From: Anniella stebbinsi | Taxonomy: Eukaryota; Chordata; Lepidosauria; Squamata; Anniellidae | NCBI GenBank assembly: GCA_029215795.1 | Contig: JARDYH010000002.1 | Location: forward strand, 44,996,001-45,060,000 | Length of the DNA: 64,000 bases | Direction: 5' to 3' | Part shown: piece after piece, positions 1-11,464 of the stretch | How positions within the stretch are numbered: position 1 is the stretch's first letter | How the letters are laid out: the number at the start of each line of letters is the position of its first letter | Translations under genes and position numbers: made by a program | The notes under the pieces: generated by a model | Told to the model about the DNA's origin: nothing | Seen by the model: the letters and a program-made list of their open reading frames with translations, nothing else | Database searches by the model: none

Positions 1-43
1 AACCCAGAAGATGGACATCAGTGGAAAATCCAGAAGATGGACA

Positions 44-126
44 TCCTGCCCATGTTCCCCAGAAACTGGTGTACCTAGTTATATTGCTACATATACTGGA
101 GGCAGCATATAGCAATCAGGACTAGG
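44..126 (-). mobile_element. CR1 LINE 3'-UTR fragment
   Basis: The segment with 'catcctgcccatgttccc' followed by a GGCAGCA stretch matches the 3'-UTR block of the CR1 copy at 9440-9525 in the same orientation. It is a short diverged scrap without coding sequence; the 5' part of the element is absent. Orientation is inferred from the better copy. Confidence 0.5.
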
Positions 127-625
127 GATGTTGTGAGTGCCTGAATGGGACCAGGAGTCCTGCGGACACCCCACCCCCCCGCACTTTTGGGTGAGTCATT
201 GCTATCCTCTGCTTCCTATTTCTCTCTCTTGACCCACACCATCTATGCAAGCTGTGATTGGGTTAACTGAGTATATTGTTATCAAATATCTGCTAAAAGA
301 TGCTCCTCCATCATGCAGAGTAGGGGGGAAAACTCACACATCAAAACATTCTTATCTTTATGGCAAATCTGTGTTGATGGGTGGGCTGCAGCCACCACAG
401 ACTAATCTTGCACTGCAGCTCTGGTAGAATGAGCAACTACTAAGCAGTATCCAAACTGTGTCTGGCTTCCGGCTTTAAATAGGTCACTGGAGCCTGTTTC
501 TCACTGGTGAGGCTGAGTGCACAAATGCAGCTGGCCAGCAAACAACCTTCCCTTCATCCTTTTCCATACAAAGGAGAGACACAATGCCCCATTCCCATCA
601 ACCCAGAATAAGGGGGCAGAGCAGT
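127..625. other. Unassigned sequence
   Basis: No recognisable gene or repeat apart from a C-run near 167-180. The 60-codon open frame at 245-427 has no motif and no splice context, and I do not consider it coding. Confidence 0.4.
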
Positions 626-637
626 AGTATGTGGTTT

Positions 638-1314
638 GTTTTTTCTTTTTTTAATAATTTTTATTAATTTCCACAAAACAAACATACACATAGTACACAA
701 TATAAAACAAACTAACACCCTCAACTTCCCCCGTGCACCCCCCCCCGAGACCTTCTCATAATCATTCTTCCTCCTTCCAAAATTTTAACGATTCTTTTGA
801 AGGCGTTTGTCCCTTTCCCGATCTTAAAACATATTCCAAAAAGGGAGTCCATATTTCTCCAAAATCATTCCCCTCTTTATTTTCATTTTACATGTCAACA
901 TATCATTCAAAGCTAAATCCCAGATTTCTTTATACCAATCTTCTATTATATAACTTCGTTGCCCTTTCCAATTTTTAGCAATCATTATTCTAACGGGTGC
1001 CAGGAGGTTGTTTACCAATTCTCTATTAATTATATGCTTATTCCTACTATCCCATATTGCTAGTAGAGCTAACTTTGGGTTTAATTCCAATTTACTTCCA
1101 ATTAAATCGCTTATTTCTTTAAAAACCCTTTCCCAAAATTTGTGTACTTGTTCACAGCTCCACCACATATGAAAATAGGTCCCAACCTCCTGACATCCCC
1201 TCCAACAATTCTTAGACACTTTTTTATCAATCTGGTGAAATCTTACAGGTGTTAGATACCATCTCCAAACTGTCTTATAATAGTTCTCCTTTATTCTAAT
1301 CGACAATAACTTTT
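638..1314 (-). mobile_element. 5'-truncated L1 LINE insertion
   Basis: A minus-strand L1 3' end bounded by an exact 12-bp target-site duplication, AGTATGTGGTTT at 626-637 and 1315-1326. The poly(A) tail appears on the plus strand as the T-rich run at 639-655. Between tail and coding region lies an approximately 170-bp 3' UTR containing a C-run (complement of a G-rich 3' UTR). The insertion is about 677 bp, so nearly all of ORF1 and ORF2 was lost on integration, the usual outcome of target-primed reverse transcription. Confidence 0.88.
824..1314 (-). pseudogene. L1 ORF2 C-terminal domain (fragment)
   Basis: About 160 residues of the C-terminal region of an L1 ORF2 protein, which in intact elements is the reverse transcriptase/endonuclease that drives retrotransposition. 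The zinc-knuckle-like pattern is visible: Cys34, Cys38, His46 and Cys51, followed by the L1-typical double tryptophan just before the last Cys (HMWWSC). Upstream is RWYLTP, shared with the copies at 25 kb and 44.5 kb. The frame is open to its natural stop, with reverse transcriptase and endonuclease missing through 5' truncation. The start methionine in the frame is internal. It cannot make an active enzyme but is the best preserved L1 end in the window. Confidence 0.85.
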
Positions 1315-1326
1315 AGTATGTGGTTT

Positions 1327-1706
1327 TGATAAACTCAATACTATAGAAATGTTATGAGCTGAGTTAGAGTGCCATACAGTGAATTTACCTTTTCATGGGG
1401 AACATGGAGCATCATGTAATCATACTCCCTTTCTTCAAACTTTCTTAGATTAACTTGCAGTCATTTAAAGTATTTCCTTTATCGCTTTAAGAGATTACAG
1501 AAGGGGGGACCAACAACCAACAACCCATAAATGTATAAAAATGTCAATAAATAAAACTTTAATCACAATGATTTGCTCACGTGACATACTTTCAAAATAT
1601 ACTATACATGGATCTTGTACCAAAATCTAGCAATGTGGAGTAGTGTTCCTATTCATGTGTCTAGCTACTCTATTCCATTCTGCCACCCACCCACCCCATG
1701 CAACAT
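1327..1706. other. Unassigned sequence
   Basis: No gene or clear repeat. The stretch at 1530-1560 carries overlapping AATAAA-like motifs (polyadenylation-signal-like) but no recognisable transcript precedes it. Confidence 0.35.
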
Positions 1707-2530
1707 TCATTCATTCATTCATTCATTATTTTTCTATTCTGCCCAATAGCTAAAGCTCTCTGGATGGTTTGCGGCATGTTAAAATATAATATAAACATTT
1801 TAACATTCTAAAATTTAAAACAGTTTGAAAACAAATTTAAACACCTAACAATAAAACTAACAGAACCTGATTTTTTTAAAAAAAACCCTCTAAAAAGTCC
1901 CATCATATGTTTCAAATGCATGGGAGTAGATGAAAGTCTTAACTTGGCAGTGAAAAGCTGGCTATGTTGGCGTCAGGCAGACCTCACTGGAGAGAGCATT
2001 TCACATTCAGGGGGCCATCACTGAGAAGACCCTTGCCCTTGTTGCCATCCTCTGAACCTCCCTCAAAAGAGGCACTTGGAGGTGGGCCTCAAATGTTGAC
2101 TGTAGTGTATGGTAAATTCATACCAAGGGAGCCACTCCATGTGGTACTACAGTCCCAAGCTATGTAAACCTTTATAGGTAAAAAACAGCACTTTGGACTC
2201 TTGAATGTACAGGCATCCAGTGCAATTAGGCCAGAATTGGGGTTTTATGCTCAGACTTTATTGTCCCTTCTATCAAACTGACTACTCTGCTATAATTCTG
2301 AACTTTCTTCAAGGGAAGCTCATGTAAAGTGTATTGCAGCAATTTATCTTGGTGGTTACCAGGCACAGACTACTGAAGTCAGGTATCCCTGTCCTGATAG
2401 GGGCTTAGCTGGGTCATCAACCAAAGCTGGTTGAAGGCACTCTATGTTACTGAAGTCCCTTGAGCTTCAGGTGACAACAATGACTCCAGAAGAATACCCA
2501 ATATACAAACCTGCTCCTTCAAAACACTTT
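1707..2530 (-). mobile_element. Old L2-type LINE 3' half
   Basis: Starts with an (ATTC)n tail at 1707-1726, then the 'tgcccaatagctaaagctctc' type 3'-UTR motif, then the body alignable by eye with 5990-6830: the 'ggcagacctcactggagag' block, the 'gccatcctctgaacctccctc' block and the distal reverse-transcriptase C-terminal region near 2250-2530. It is more diverged than the 6-7.6 kb copy and has small indels throughout, so no frame survives. Confidence 0.75.
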
Positions 2531-4205
2531 TTGTCTGGTAAATCAGTCAATACTTCCTGCCCAGTGAGTATGCTCAGTCCTCATTGAGCTGTTTTGGGTT
2601 CCCCGCTTCCTTAGGAGTTTCTTTCTTTTCTTAGTTCTTTTCAGTTCCACCAAGCCTGCTCATACTTTATTCCTGTGTGTGGGTGGTGCTATTTTGGCTA
2701 CTTTATTTTATTGTATTTCTATACTGCCCAATAGCTAAAACTCTATAAGGACTAGCGTTCAGATAAATGAGATTGGCAATAATGTATATGATATTTACAT
2801 TATCATCAATGGGACTAAAACCTGTCCCAAATCCAAGGGCTCTAGTTTAAATGATGTGTGGATCAGACACATGAAAAGTATGGCTAGTCTCATAATCAGT
2901 TCTAAATGTTTGCCTTGCTGCAGTGGCCAAACAGCCTAGAGTAGCAGCCAAGGATATGCACTAATTGCCTGGGACAATAAGTGAAAACCAAAATACTGGA
3001 GCTGCCAACTGTAATTGGTACAATAGATGCAGGACAAAAACCAAGGGAAGGAAGGAAGGAAGCAATGAACCCAGAAGCAAATGTTCAATTACAGTTAAAT
3101 TGTATGTTGTATCAATGTCCATTGATTTCCTGAATGACAGGACTGTCTGGCTGCCAGATGAGACTAGGACAGGAGACAGCAAAGCTCAGGGAAAAAAATA
3201 TATTGAGCCACACTAGGATGCTGTGACAGCAAACATTTTCATTTACCCTAAGTTAACATAGGCATTTAGATAGAAACACTTCACCTGTCTTTGAAGAGAA
3301 CAAAAAAAATCACCCAAATGGTCAACTCCTACTTTGCATTTATTTATTTATACGTACTGAGAGCTGAGCCAAAATCCTCCTCCCCCAAGTTTGCAACCTT
3401 ACTCACAACCTGCAACGTTGTGTAGGAAGGGGAGCATTTCAGCAATAATGGGCATGTAAACAGGGTCCAATTTTCACCCCATTTTCGTTGGCAGTGACAT
3501 TCAATTATTCCCTCTGCTGTTGAGTTCCTTCTGGCCTTTCCTGCCCAGACTGGAAGCAATGCTTCTTCCTTCTGCCATCACTCTGATTTGGCTTCAAGAA
3601 CATTACAATCAGAATAAGAGAAGAAGAAGGAATCAATGCTTCCCATCTGGACAGGAAAAGAATGGGAAAATCATTAAATAAGTGACAACTTGCAGCAGCT
3701 GTAATACTGTGACAAAACCTGTATGACTCCTCACCTTGTGGAAATGAGAGGCCTAATGAAGGAATTACCAGCCTGCTGCCACCACTTGAGATATTTCTCT
3801 TCCTTTACCAGAGCATCTATATTGACTTCCACGAACAACACTGGATAAATAACATTGTTTTTATTTTCTTATAAAGTAACAGTTCATGTACTTCCAAAGC
3901 CAAGTAAAATAATCAGACCAGCCCACAGGAAGATATTGGGACTCCTTTTCCCTCAGTTTCCAGCCGGCTGCCCCCCTTCAACTTCCAACTGTCTCTCTCT
4001 CCCCTTCAACTGTCAAAACTCACTCAGATCCCCACAGATCAATCCCAACCCAGGAACAAAGCTCAATTACCATCGTGTTCCGCCATCAGTACAAGCTAAC
4101 CCCAGCAATAAATATCATCTGAACTTTAATGAAAACAACAGTTCCCCATTTCACCACAACCTGCTCCCTACATTAGAGAAATGCTTCCCTCCTTGTGAAA
4201 GAAGC
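2531..4205. other. Unassigned sequence with one L2 scrap
   Basis: A 60-bp L2 3'-end fragment lies at 2701-2760 ('ttctatactgcccaatagct'), and a short (GGAA)n run at 3046-3061. The rest shows no repeat I recognise. Open frames at 3344-3559 and 3855-4457 (up to 200 codons) are of low complexity, lack motifs and splice signals, and are not called as genes. Confidence 0.35.
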
Positions 4206-4231
4206 ATGGGGTGTTGTTGTTGTTGTTGCCT
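4206..4231. repeat. (GTT)n microsatellite
   Basis: Short run of TTG/GTT triplets; gives the poly-Cys stretch seen when translated. Confidence 0.7.
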
Positions 4232-4790
4232 CATTTTTATTAAGAGGGGTTTGAAAGGAATGTCTCAGAACGGAGTAGTGGGGGGGAAGGGGTTCCATTA
4301 TCTTAACAAAGGTACAAGGTCTTCTGCCTCTTTTTTTACTTCTGAACTGCCCCATGCACATTCACAGCAGTGTGACATTCTCCTCAGGCAGACTTTCAGC
4401 AATTCCTGGAATACCCTTGTGGCCATGCGACATCACGTGGCCATATGGGCATTCTAGGAAGTAGTGATGTTGTCGAATTTCATAATTAGATGACTTGTTG
4501 GTTGAAACTCATGCATTTATCATGATCACTTTTACAGTGAGACTGGATCGCTGCTTTATAGATTTGTTATTAATTTCAGAATTGATTGCAAGCTTTGGAG
4601 CATGCCCAGTCTGCATTTAAATTATGCCATTCCCACACATGCACTGAGTTGGTTGGATGGATCCTTATCTTTCTTAAGGAAATGTGATTCTGTCACTTTA
4701 TCCCTTTAGTGAAATATCTTTTTCTTCTTGTTTGGTAAGTCAAAGTGCTAGAGTCTGTCTGTGAGAGGGATACTGGAAAGGGAATCCAAG

Positions 4791-5033
4791 GCCTCATCTA
4801 CACCAAGCAGGATGAGGCACTATGAAAGTGGCATGAAAGTGGTATATAAAAGGCAGGAGCCACACTACTGCTTTATAGTGGTATTGAAGTGCACTAACAA
4901 CTGTTGGGGCCCATTGACACATACCATATACTGCTTTCATACCGCTATATCCTGCTTGGTGTGGCTACAGCCTTTTATATACTGTTTCCATACTGCTTTC
5001 ATAGTGCAATATCCTGCCTCGTGTAGATGAGGC
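4791..5033. mobile_element. Foldback MITE, ATCTACAC family, 5-bp duplication
   Basis: Terminal inverted repeats: left tip GCCTCATCTACACCAAGC, right tip reading inward on the other strand GCCTCATCTACACGAGGC. The flanks carry an exact 5-bp direct repeat CCAAG (4786-4790 and 5034-5038). The interior is itself largely palindromic (tatataaaaggc left, gccttttatata right). Relatives lie at 14024-14735, 15850-15979 and 58560-58690. No coding capacity, so it must have been mobilised by an element elsewhere. Confidence 0.85.
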
Positions 5034-5208
5034 CCAAGAAGCAGGAGGTCTCCATGGCATGAAGCAGGCTGGTGTGACTCGCTGGCATGGTGAAGTGAAA
5101 GGCTTTGGTTGATTGACTAAACTTACCAGAACAAAATATTTGCCTGGGAGGGGTGCAGTGGTAATGACAATAAACCCATAGAAGATGCAGCAACATTTAA
5201 AGAGAGCT

Positions 5209-5234
5209 CACACACACACACACACACACACACA
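5209..5234. repeat. (CA)n microsatellite
   Basis: About 13 uninterrupted CA units. Confidence 0.9.
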
Positions 5235-5969
5235 TTTCCTTTCTGATTATCTTGATTAATAGGCTGGCCATGTAAAAACAACAAATCAGAAAGGGGTACA
5301 TAATGTAGTGATGCATGATGTCATGATGCATTACAAACTACAACTCCCAAGATCCAATTTGCTATTTCAAATATGCAAAAAAACTCATATACATAGAACA
5401 AGATCTGGAATTAAAGGAGAGCTTCCATGAATTCATTAATTTCTGAAGGAACAGCAAATTCACTTGAGGTAAATTTGCTCATCGCTATTAGGAACTGCTG
5501 CAGCCAAAGCCTGTGTATGAATAGCTCCATTCTCCTGCAAGCAGGAACAGAGCTTTTCTAAAGCTCTAAGAACTCGTTCTGGAGTGACTTCTATTCTGTT
5601 TCTTGAAGGGAAGTCCACTTCACTTTCGGGCCCAACAGACCCTAACTAAAGTGAAGCAATTCTTCTCAGGCTTCTGGTTTCATCAGTGGAGGCTGGTGAC
5701 TGTGATGCCAGTGGGGCTGTGAATCCGCTCTGGGTTTCAGTCAGAACCAGCTCTAAAGGTGCTATCCAATGTGCTTAACTGGGCTTCATGCAAATCCCTC
5801 ATTCTATGTTTTATGAATGCTGATTAATACATATTCTTTGACAAAAACAAAATGGTTTGGAATGCAGAAAATGTGTGCTCAGGACTACTATAGATAGTTC
5901 ATCTGTCTTCACCTTTATTTACTAGCCCCTACGAATAATGCTATCATGGGGGCCTGCTGCTGCCACATG
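5235..5969. other. Unassigned sequence
   Basis: Only the short ACTACAACTCCCA motif near 5337 is familiar (it recurs in inverted form at 28846). No gene-like frame. Confidence 0.35.
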
Positions 5970-6004
<35 letters not shown>

Positions 6005-7640
6005 TACATTTATATACCACCCAATAGCCAAAGCTCTCTGGGCAGTTTACAAAAATTAAAAGATTGAAAACTAAAAAGACAATAAACAAAATTTAAACCA
6101 TAAACATAAAACTGACATTTTAAACATTTTAAATTGTTAAGCCTGGCCACACCGTCAATCAAAACCTCAACTTGAGCTATGAAAATGCCTGAGAGAAAAG
6201 AAAAGTTTTGACCTGGCGCCGAAAAGATAACAGTGTTGGCGCCAGGCAGGCCTCATCGGGGAGATTATTCCATAATTGGGGGGGCCACCACAGAGAAGGC
6301 CCTCTTCCTTGTTGCCATCCTCCGAGCTTCCCTCAAAGTCGGCACCCGGAGGAGGACCTTTGATGTTGAGCATAGTGTACGGGTAGGTTCATGTCGGGAA
6401 AGGCGTTCCATCAGGTATTGTGGTCCCAAACCATTAAGGCTTTATAAGTTAAAACCAGCACCTTGAATTGGGCTCAGAAACATACAGGCAGCCAATGTAA
6501 GCGGGCCAGAATCGGTCTTATATGTTCGAACCTTCTGGTCCCTGTTACCAATCTGGCCACTGCATTCTGCACAAGCTGCAGCTTCCGAACCGTCTTCAAA
6601 GGCAGCCCCACGTAGAGCGCATTGCAGTAATCTAACTTGGAGGTTACCAGAGCATAGACAACTGAAGCCAGGTTATCCCTGTCCAGATAGGGGCGTAGCT
6701 GGGCCACCAGCCAAAGTTGGTAGAAGGCACTCCGTGCCACCAAGGCCACCTGAGCCTCAAGTGACAGAGATGGTTCTAGGAGAACCCCCAAGCTACGAAC
6801 CTGCTCCTTCAGGGGGAGCGCAACCCCATCCAGAACAGGTTGAACACCCTCCATCCGGTCAGAGGAACCCCCCACTAACAGCATCTCAGTCTTGTCTGGA
6901 TTGTGTTTCAGTTTATTAGCTCTCATCCAGTCCATTGTCGCACCCAAGCACCGGTTCAACACATCCACAGCCTCACCTAATAAAGATGAAAAGGAGTAGA
7001 GTTACATGTCATCAGCGTACTGATGACAACGCACTCCAAAACTCCGTATGACCGTACCCAACGGTTTCATGTAGATATTGAACAGCATGGGGGACAAGAC
7101 TGACCCCTGCGGAACCCCATACTGCAGAATCCACGGGGTCGAGCAATGTCCCCCAAGCACCACCTTCTGGAGCCGACCTGTCAAGTAGGAGTGGAACCAC
7201 TGCAATGCAGTGCCTCCCACTCCCAACTCAGCCAGTCGTGCCAGAAGGATACCATGGTCAATGGTATCGAAAGCTGCTGAGATATCAAGGAGAATCAACA
7301 GAGTCACACTCCCCCCGTCCCTCTCCCGACATAGGTCATCATACAGGGCGACCAAGGCTGTTTCTGTGCCAAAACCAGGCCTGAAACCCAACTGAAATGG
7401 ATCCAGATAATTGGTCTCATCCAAGAGTGTCTGGAGCTGGCCAGCAACCACCCGCTCAAGGACCTTGCCCAGGAATGGAACGTTTGCCACCGACCAAAAG
7501 TTATTAAGATTTTCTGGGTCCAGGGAAGCTTTCTTCAGGAGTGGTCTCACCACTCCCTCTCATAGAGAGGAATTAATCACTTCCCTGGCCCAGCCGGCTG
7601 TTCCATCCCTGCTAGCTTTTATAAGCCAAGAGGGACAAAA
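5970..7640 (-). mobile_element. L2-type LINE, 5'-truncated
   Basis: The most complete LINE relic of the window. Read on the minus strand it runs from about 7640 to an (AAT)n tail, seen on the plus strand as (ATT)n at 5970-6003. The order is reverse transcriptase, C-terminal domain, then a 3' UTR of about 180 bp with the 'ataccacccaatagcc' motif. Diverged copies of its 3' part are at 1707-2530, 19007-19500, 28668-28830 and 56290-56400, all on the minus strand. CpG content is higher than in the surrounding DNA, which suggests a younger copy. Confidence 0.9.
6180..7632 (-). pseudogene. L2 ORF2 reverse transcriptase and C-terminal domain
   Basis: Relic of the L2 ORF2 polyprotein, which in intact elements copies element RNA at a nicked target. 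Minus-strand frames read, in order: the conserved VRPLLKK lead-in, VANVPFLGKVLERVV, the FDTIDHG motif (reverse-transcriptase motif A region), GVPQGSVLSPMLF, then the catalytic HQYADD box near 7012. Directly after YADD there is an in-frame stop. The frame resumes at 6968 with MRANKLKHNPDKTEMLLVGG and continues through SKLDYCNALYVGLP to HWLPV. The last part (6373-6180) is in another frame and includes a 'VVAPPIM' degenerate version of the terminal WNDLP region. The N-terminal endonuclease is absent. At least one stop and one frameshift make it inactive. Confidence 0.9.
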
Positions 7641-8494
7641 AGTCATGTTAACTTTTGAAAGAAAATTCAAGAAATAGGACAAGTAGGTGAATGCGACATG
7701 GATAACTTTTCATGGTCCCATTGGTCAGTTTGATGATGAATCTTAGCCCACTGAAACTCATTATACTCTAAATATATATGCATGTCAATTTGATTGTGTC
7801 TTGTGAGAAGATTTACTGCAGTGCATCTCAATCTAAACATCATTAATGTACTGTGAAATTATTTTCCTCAAGTAGCATAAACAATTAGAAGTCAGAATGA
7901 TGGAATTCACCATATTGAATAGCAGCCTCCACACACTTCTAAAATCAAAAACTAGCAAGCCTATGGAAAATATCCAATGATGATAACTATAGTGCCCTCA
8001 AAAATTACCTGATATAATTTTTAAAAGTAAAGGATAGGTGTTTATTATTACAAAATAATAAATGTTATGTTTTGAAATGTTGTTTCTGTACTCTGGGACT
8101 CTTACTCATTAAATGTGTAATGGCTGTAATTCTATAGTTTGTTCTCTGAGTTATGGTCAGGTAAACCGACACATTAATTTGTCACATTCCCCCCAAGGAA
8201 AGAACCACACAAAGAGCAATCTCATTTATGTTTCTGGTCCCTGGACAGCAATTTCAGCTGATTCTTACTTTTCATGAACTGTATTTCATTTGAATTGACT
8301 GTAGGTCAACTTGGATAGCTAAAATAACAGGGTTTAATATACCTGATTTCCATTCCACAACAGTTAGCAAAACACTCTGAATGTGTGTGGCTGATTATCA
8401 TGACCAGAAAAGGAAATGCAGGCAAATAATGAGAGAGCCAGAAGTTGTTCTCCAAACTTAAGAAATGAGCCAATAGCACCAGAACAAACCCTCC
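7641..8494. other. Unassigned AT-rich sequence
   Basis: No recognised repeat or reading frame with motifs. Confidence 0.35.
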
Positions 8495-8806
8495 CTCCTG
8501 CCCTACCATTAGGCACAGTGAGGTGATCACCTTAGGAGGCAGATGCTGGGGGGGGGGCAGGAGTGGCCACCTCCCAGCTGTTCTTCCTGAACTGCCTGGC
8601 TGTTCCCCTCAGTATGTCACACAACCTGTCCTGCCCTCACCTCTAAACAAGCCTGCTACCTGAGGTATGGTGGAGGACATATCCACTTTTCAAGTAAGGT
8701 TCAACTGCCAGCCCAGCTGGCTTCTGCTTCTGTACATGGAATGGAGAGGTGGCACCATATTGTTCTTCATCTGAGGCAGCAAAATACATTGGATTGGCCC
8801 TGTACA
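8495..8806 (+). mobile_element. hAT-like nonautonomous repeat
   Basis: Begins 'ctgccctaccattaggcaca' and ends 'gaggcagcaaaatacattgg' then 'attggccctg'. The same left end is found inverted at 12165-12203 and a similar right end inverted at 11470-11500, so this is a dispersed element. GC-richer than its neighbours with a G-run at 8550. Assignment to hAT rests on my recollection of the terminal sequence in reptile repeats; no target duplication was read. Confidence 0.55.
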
Positions 8807-9068
8807 CAAGCAGTTTACCAGAGCTGTTTCATTTATCATTTTTCCCTAAAATCATTGCAAGTCATATTAATTTAACTGAGCCTGCATCCAAGAAAGGATG
8901 CTCATGCTTACAACTTTAGGCACAGTTGGTTACACATTGACTTATAAATTAGTGGGAAATCAATTCTCTCCTGTCTGTGGCAATGCACAGCTTAAGGCAT
9001 GACCATGTTTCAGCGAGTGTGGCTGCAGGGCACCCACCTATACAGGAACAGATCTTGGATGGGTCCAA

Positions 9069-9250
9069 AACATAGGAAGCTGACTTATACAAAGTCAGGC
9101 CATTGGTCCATCTAGCCCAGTATTGTTGACACTGATTGGCAGGAGCTCTCTCCCCTTCAGGCAAGATCTCCTAGCCCTACCTGAAGATACCAGAGGTTGA
9201 ACCTGGGACTTCTTCACACAAAGTATGTGCTCTACTATTAAGCTATGGCC
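9069..9250 (-). mobile_element. tRNA-derived SINE
   Basis: Read on the minus strand, the head (9250 to about 9175) has the order of a tRNA internal promoter: an A-box-like TAGCTTAATAGTAGAGC and a B-box-like GGTTCAACCTC. The tRNA-unrelated body ends in the 'ggcctgactttgtataagtc' block. SINEs of this kind are transcribed by RNA polymerase III and moved by LINE enzymes. The head is mutated in the A box (TTAATAG for the usual CTCAGTGG) so promoter function is doubtful. Not a tRNA gene: the cloverleaf cannot be completed. Confidence 0.8.
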
Positions 9251-9321
9251 TCTACCTGGAGGGGGGCTGGATCATCCCACTCTGAACAAATAAATGTTGC
9301 CACAAGGAGAGAATTACTAGT

Positions 9322-10033
9322 AATTACATAAGAACAAGAGCCACCTGGATTGGCCAAGCATCCATCTAGTCCTGCATTCTGTTTACACAGTAGCCAATCA
9401 GCTATTGACCAGGGACCCACAAGCAGGACACAAGTGAAATAGCATCCTGCTGCCCATGTTCCCCAGAAACCAGTGAACATAGGTTTACTGCCTCTACTAG
9501 TAGAGGTAATAGCCACTGATAACCTTCTCCACCAAGAATATATCTAACCTCCCTTTAAAGCCATCCAAATTGGTGGCCATCACTATATCTTGTGGTAGCA
9601 AATTCCATAGTTTAACTACGTACTGTGTGAAGGAATAGTTCCTTTTATCTGTCCTGAATCTCCCACCAATCAGTTTCATGGGATGACCCTGGGTTCTAGT
9701 GTTTTGACAGAGGGAGAAAAAGTCTCCCTATCCACATTCCCCACACCACGCAAAATTTTGTACACCTCTATCATGTCTCCCCTCACTGGCCTTTTCTCCA
9801 AGCTAAACAATCCCAGCTGTTGTAACCTTCCTTCATAGGGGAGATGCTCCAACCCCTTGATGATTTTAGTTGTCGTTTTTTGCACTGTTTCCAGCTCTAC
9901 AATACCTTTTTAAAAATATGGTGACCCTAACTGTACACAGTATTCCAAGTGTGGTCACACCCTAGTTTTGTATAAGGGCAGTATGATATTGGCAATTTTA
10001 TTCTCAATTCCTTTTCTAATTATGCCTAACATG
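9322..10033 (-). mobile_element. CR1 LINE 3' end
   Basis: On the minus strand the coding remnant (10033-9497) is followed by a 3' UTR of about 175 bp with the 'gctactgtgtaaacagaatg' block, ending near 9325 in 'ttcttatgtaat'. Related UTR blocks recur at 44-126, 47030-47100, 52885-53095, 59128-59290 and 62161-62250. 5'-truncated. Confidence 0.88.
9497..10033 (-). pseudogene. CR1 ORF2 C-terminal region
   Basis: About 180 residues of the reverse-transcriptase C-terminus of a CR1 element. Recognisable pieces in order are ENKIANIILPLYKT, TTTKIIKGLEHLPYEGRLQQ, LFSLEKRPVRGDMIEVYKIL, KLIGGRFRTDKRNYSFTQYV and LWNLLPQDIVMATNLDGFKG. The frame changes near 9676-9679 (frames 9885-9676 and 9679-9497), so there is a frameshift, and the first segment has further substitutions. 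Catalytic reverse-transcriptase motifs and endonuclease lie upstream of the truncation and are missing. Confidence 0.88.
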
Positions 10034-10159
10034 GAGGGGTTTTTTTCAGCAGCTGCATGGTGGATTCACATTTTTGAGCAGTCCACATTTTTGAGCAGTC
10101 CACCACTGATTCTCTTGTGCTAGTTGTTTTACCAATTTGACCTTAAGTGATCTATATCT

Positions 10160-10216
10160 ATATCTGTATTGATTAGATAGATAGATAAATAGATAGATAG
10201 ATAGATAGATAGATAG
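10160..10216. repeat. (TAGA)n microsatellite
   Basis: Imperfect TATC/TAGA array; the pure core is at about 10184-10216. Confidence 0.9.
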
Positions 10217-11464
10217 TGTAACCACTAAAGATGAATGAACAAGCAATGTTTGAGTTCACCAGAATTCTCACTACTGAACTTGTGTTTTTTTCCATTCATT
10301 TTTGCAGTTGCTGCTTGTTCAGTGGAAACATGTGCAAATCGAGCACTGATCAAAGAGGAGATTTGTGCAAATCTCCCCAAATTTGCACAAACCTTCCAAA
10401 TTTGCACAGTTGATATGAATAGACTAAAATAGTCATACTTCCCTAATAAACACACAGTGTGGTTTCCTTTTCGAGTAGTCTTCATGAAGAAACACAGGAG
10501 AGAAGGTTGATCTGTGTTCAGGAATGAAACAACATACAAATGAATCTCTGTATAAATTGAACAACTGGACATTCTATACTGTGCATGTATTGAACTAATT
10601 CCTAACTACTAACTATCAAATCTATTGGCAGATTGGCTGGTATAAAATACAAACTCTCAAGATAGAACATGATCAAGTGTGAAGTCATGCATCAATGAGG
10701 TGACACTTCATTGAAGCATGGATAGTAATATCCCAGTGGAGACAAAGGCTCCAGTCTTTTTTCTTATTATTTTTCATTAAGTCAGCAACTCAGTAAATGC
10801 TCTCCTACTCACACTGACAGAATCTAATTTACAGAGCAGAATCACCTACTTTCAGCAAACTTTATGTCCAACGTGTATGATTGAACAAACCAAAATCCAG
10901 AATTGAAGTCCTTTTTATGCAGGCTTTGTATTACTGAGTCCCTGCACTCATTTGCTGTCACATTGACTTTATCCATTATTCACTATATAGTACATGAACA
11001 ATGTTGCCAGTCAATCCTTTCCCTGGAACATTAAGAGTCAGTTCACATCAGGGTCAGCATCCTCAGTCAACTGCTTGGGCTCCTGCACCCTGAAAGGGCC
11101 TACTAGGACAACTACTGGGGTTCTAGACCTGGGAGGACCTAGCACTGCTCCTTGGAGGACCAGCAATAATCACTGCTACTTGGCCTCTTTCTTTCTGGAT
11201 GGTCCCCCTTCTTTGTTACCTCAGCACCATGTGATGGCTCCTCCTCCTTGTCTTATGGAGAGGACAGGAGGCAGTGCTGGCTGCTGCTTCTTGCTGCTGC
11301 TGCTTGCTTGCTTGCCTCCCAAAGTAAGTGAGTGAAGATGGCTGCTAGGAGCAACAGTGTCTGTGCCCAAGAAGGAGGGGGTAAGTGAACTGGCAATAGC
11401 TAAGTGCTGCTCCTTCCTCAATTGCCAGTGGGGACAAGTGAGTAGCTATCAGCAATGATATCAA
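10217..11464. other. Unassigned, with TTTGCACA inverted motifs
   Basis: The segment 10329-10412 contains repeated TGTGCAAAT/ATTTGCACA motifs in both orientations, resembling interior sequence of the AAATGTGCA MITE family seen at 11559-12005. The 11050-11464 part is GC-richer and contains CTG/TTGC runs; it may belong to the older repeat ending at 12203. No convincing gene. Confidence 0.35.

Noticed and set aside
824..1306. Intact 160-residue host protein
   Set aside because: The zinc-knuckle and Trp pattern, poly(A) and target duplications show it to be a truncated L1 insertion.
3855..4457. 200-codon open frame
   Set aside because: Low-complexity composition including a poly-Cys run from a GTT microsatellite; no domain, splice or conservation evidence.
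9175..9250. Possible tRNA gene on the minus strand
   Set aside because: Only A- and B-box-like motifs are present; no complete cloverleaf, and the sequence continues as a SINE body.
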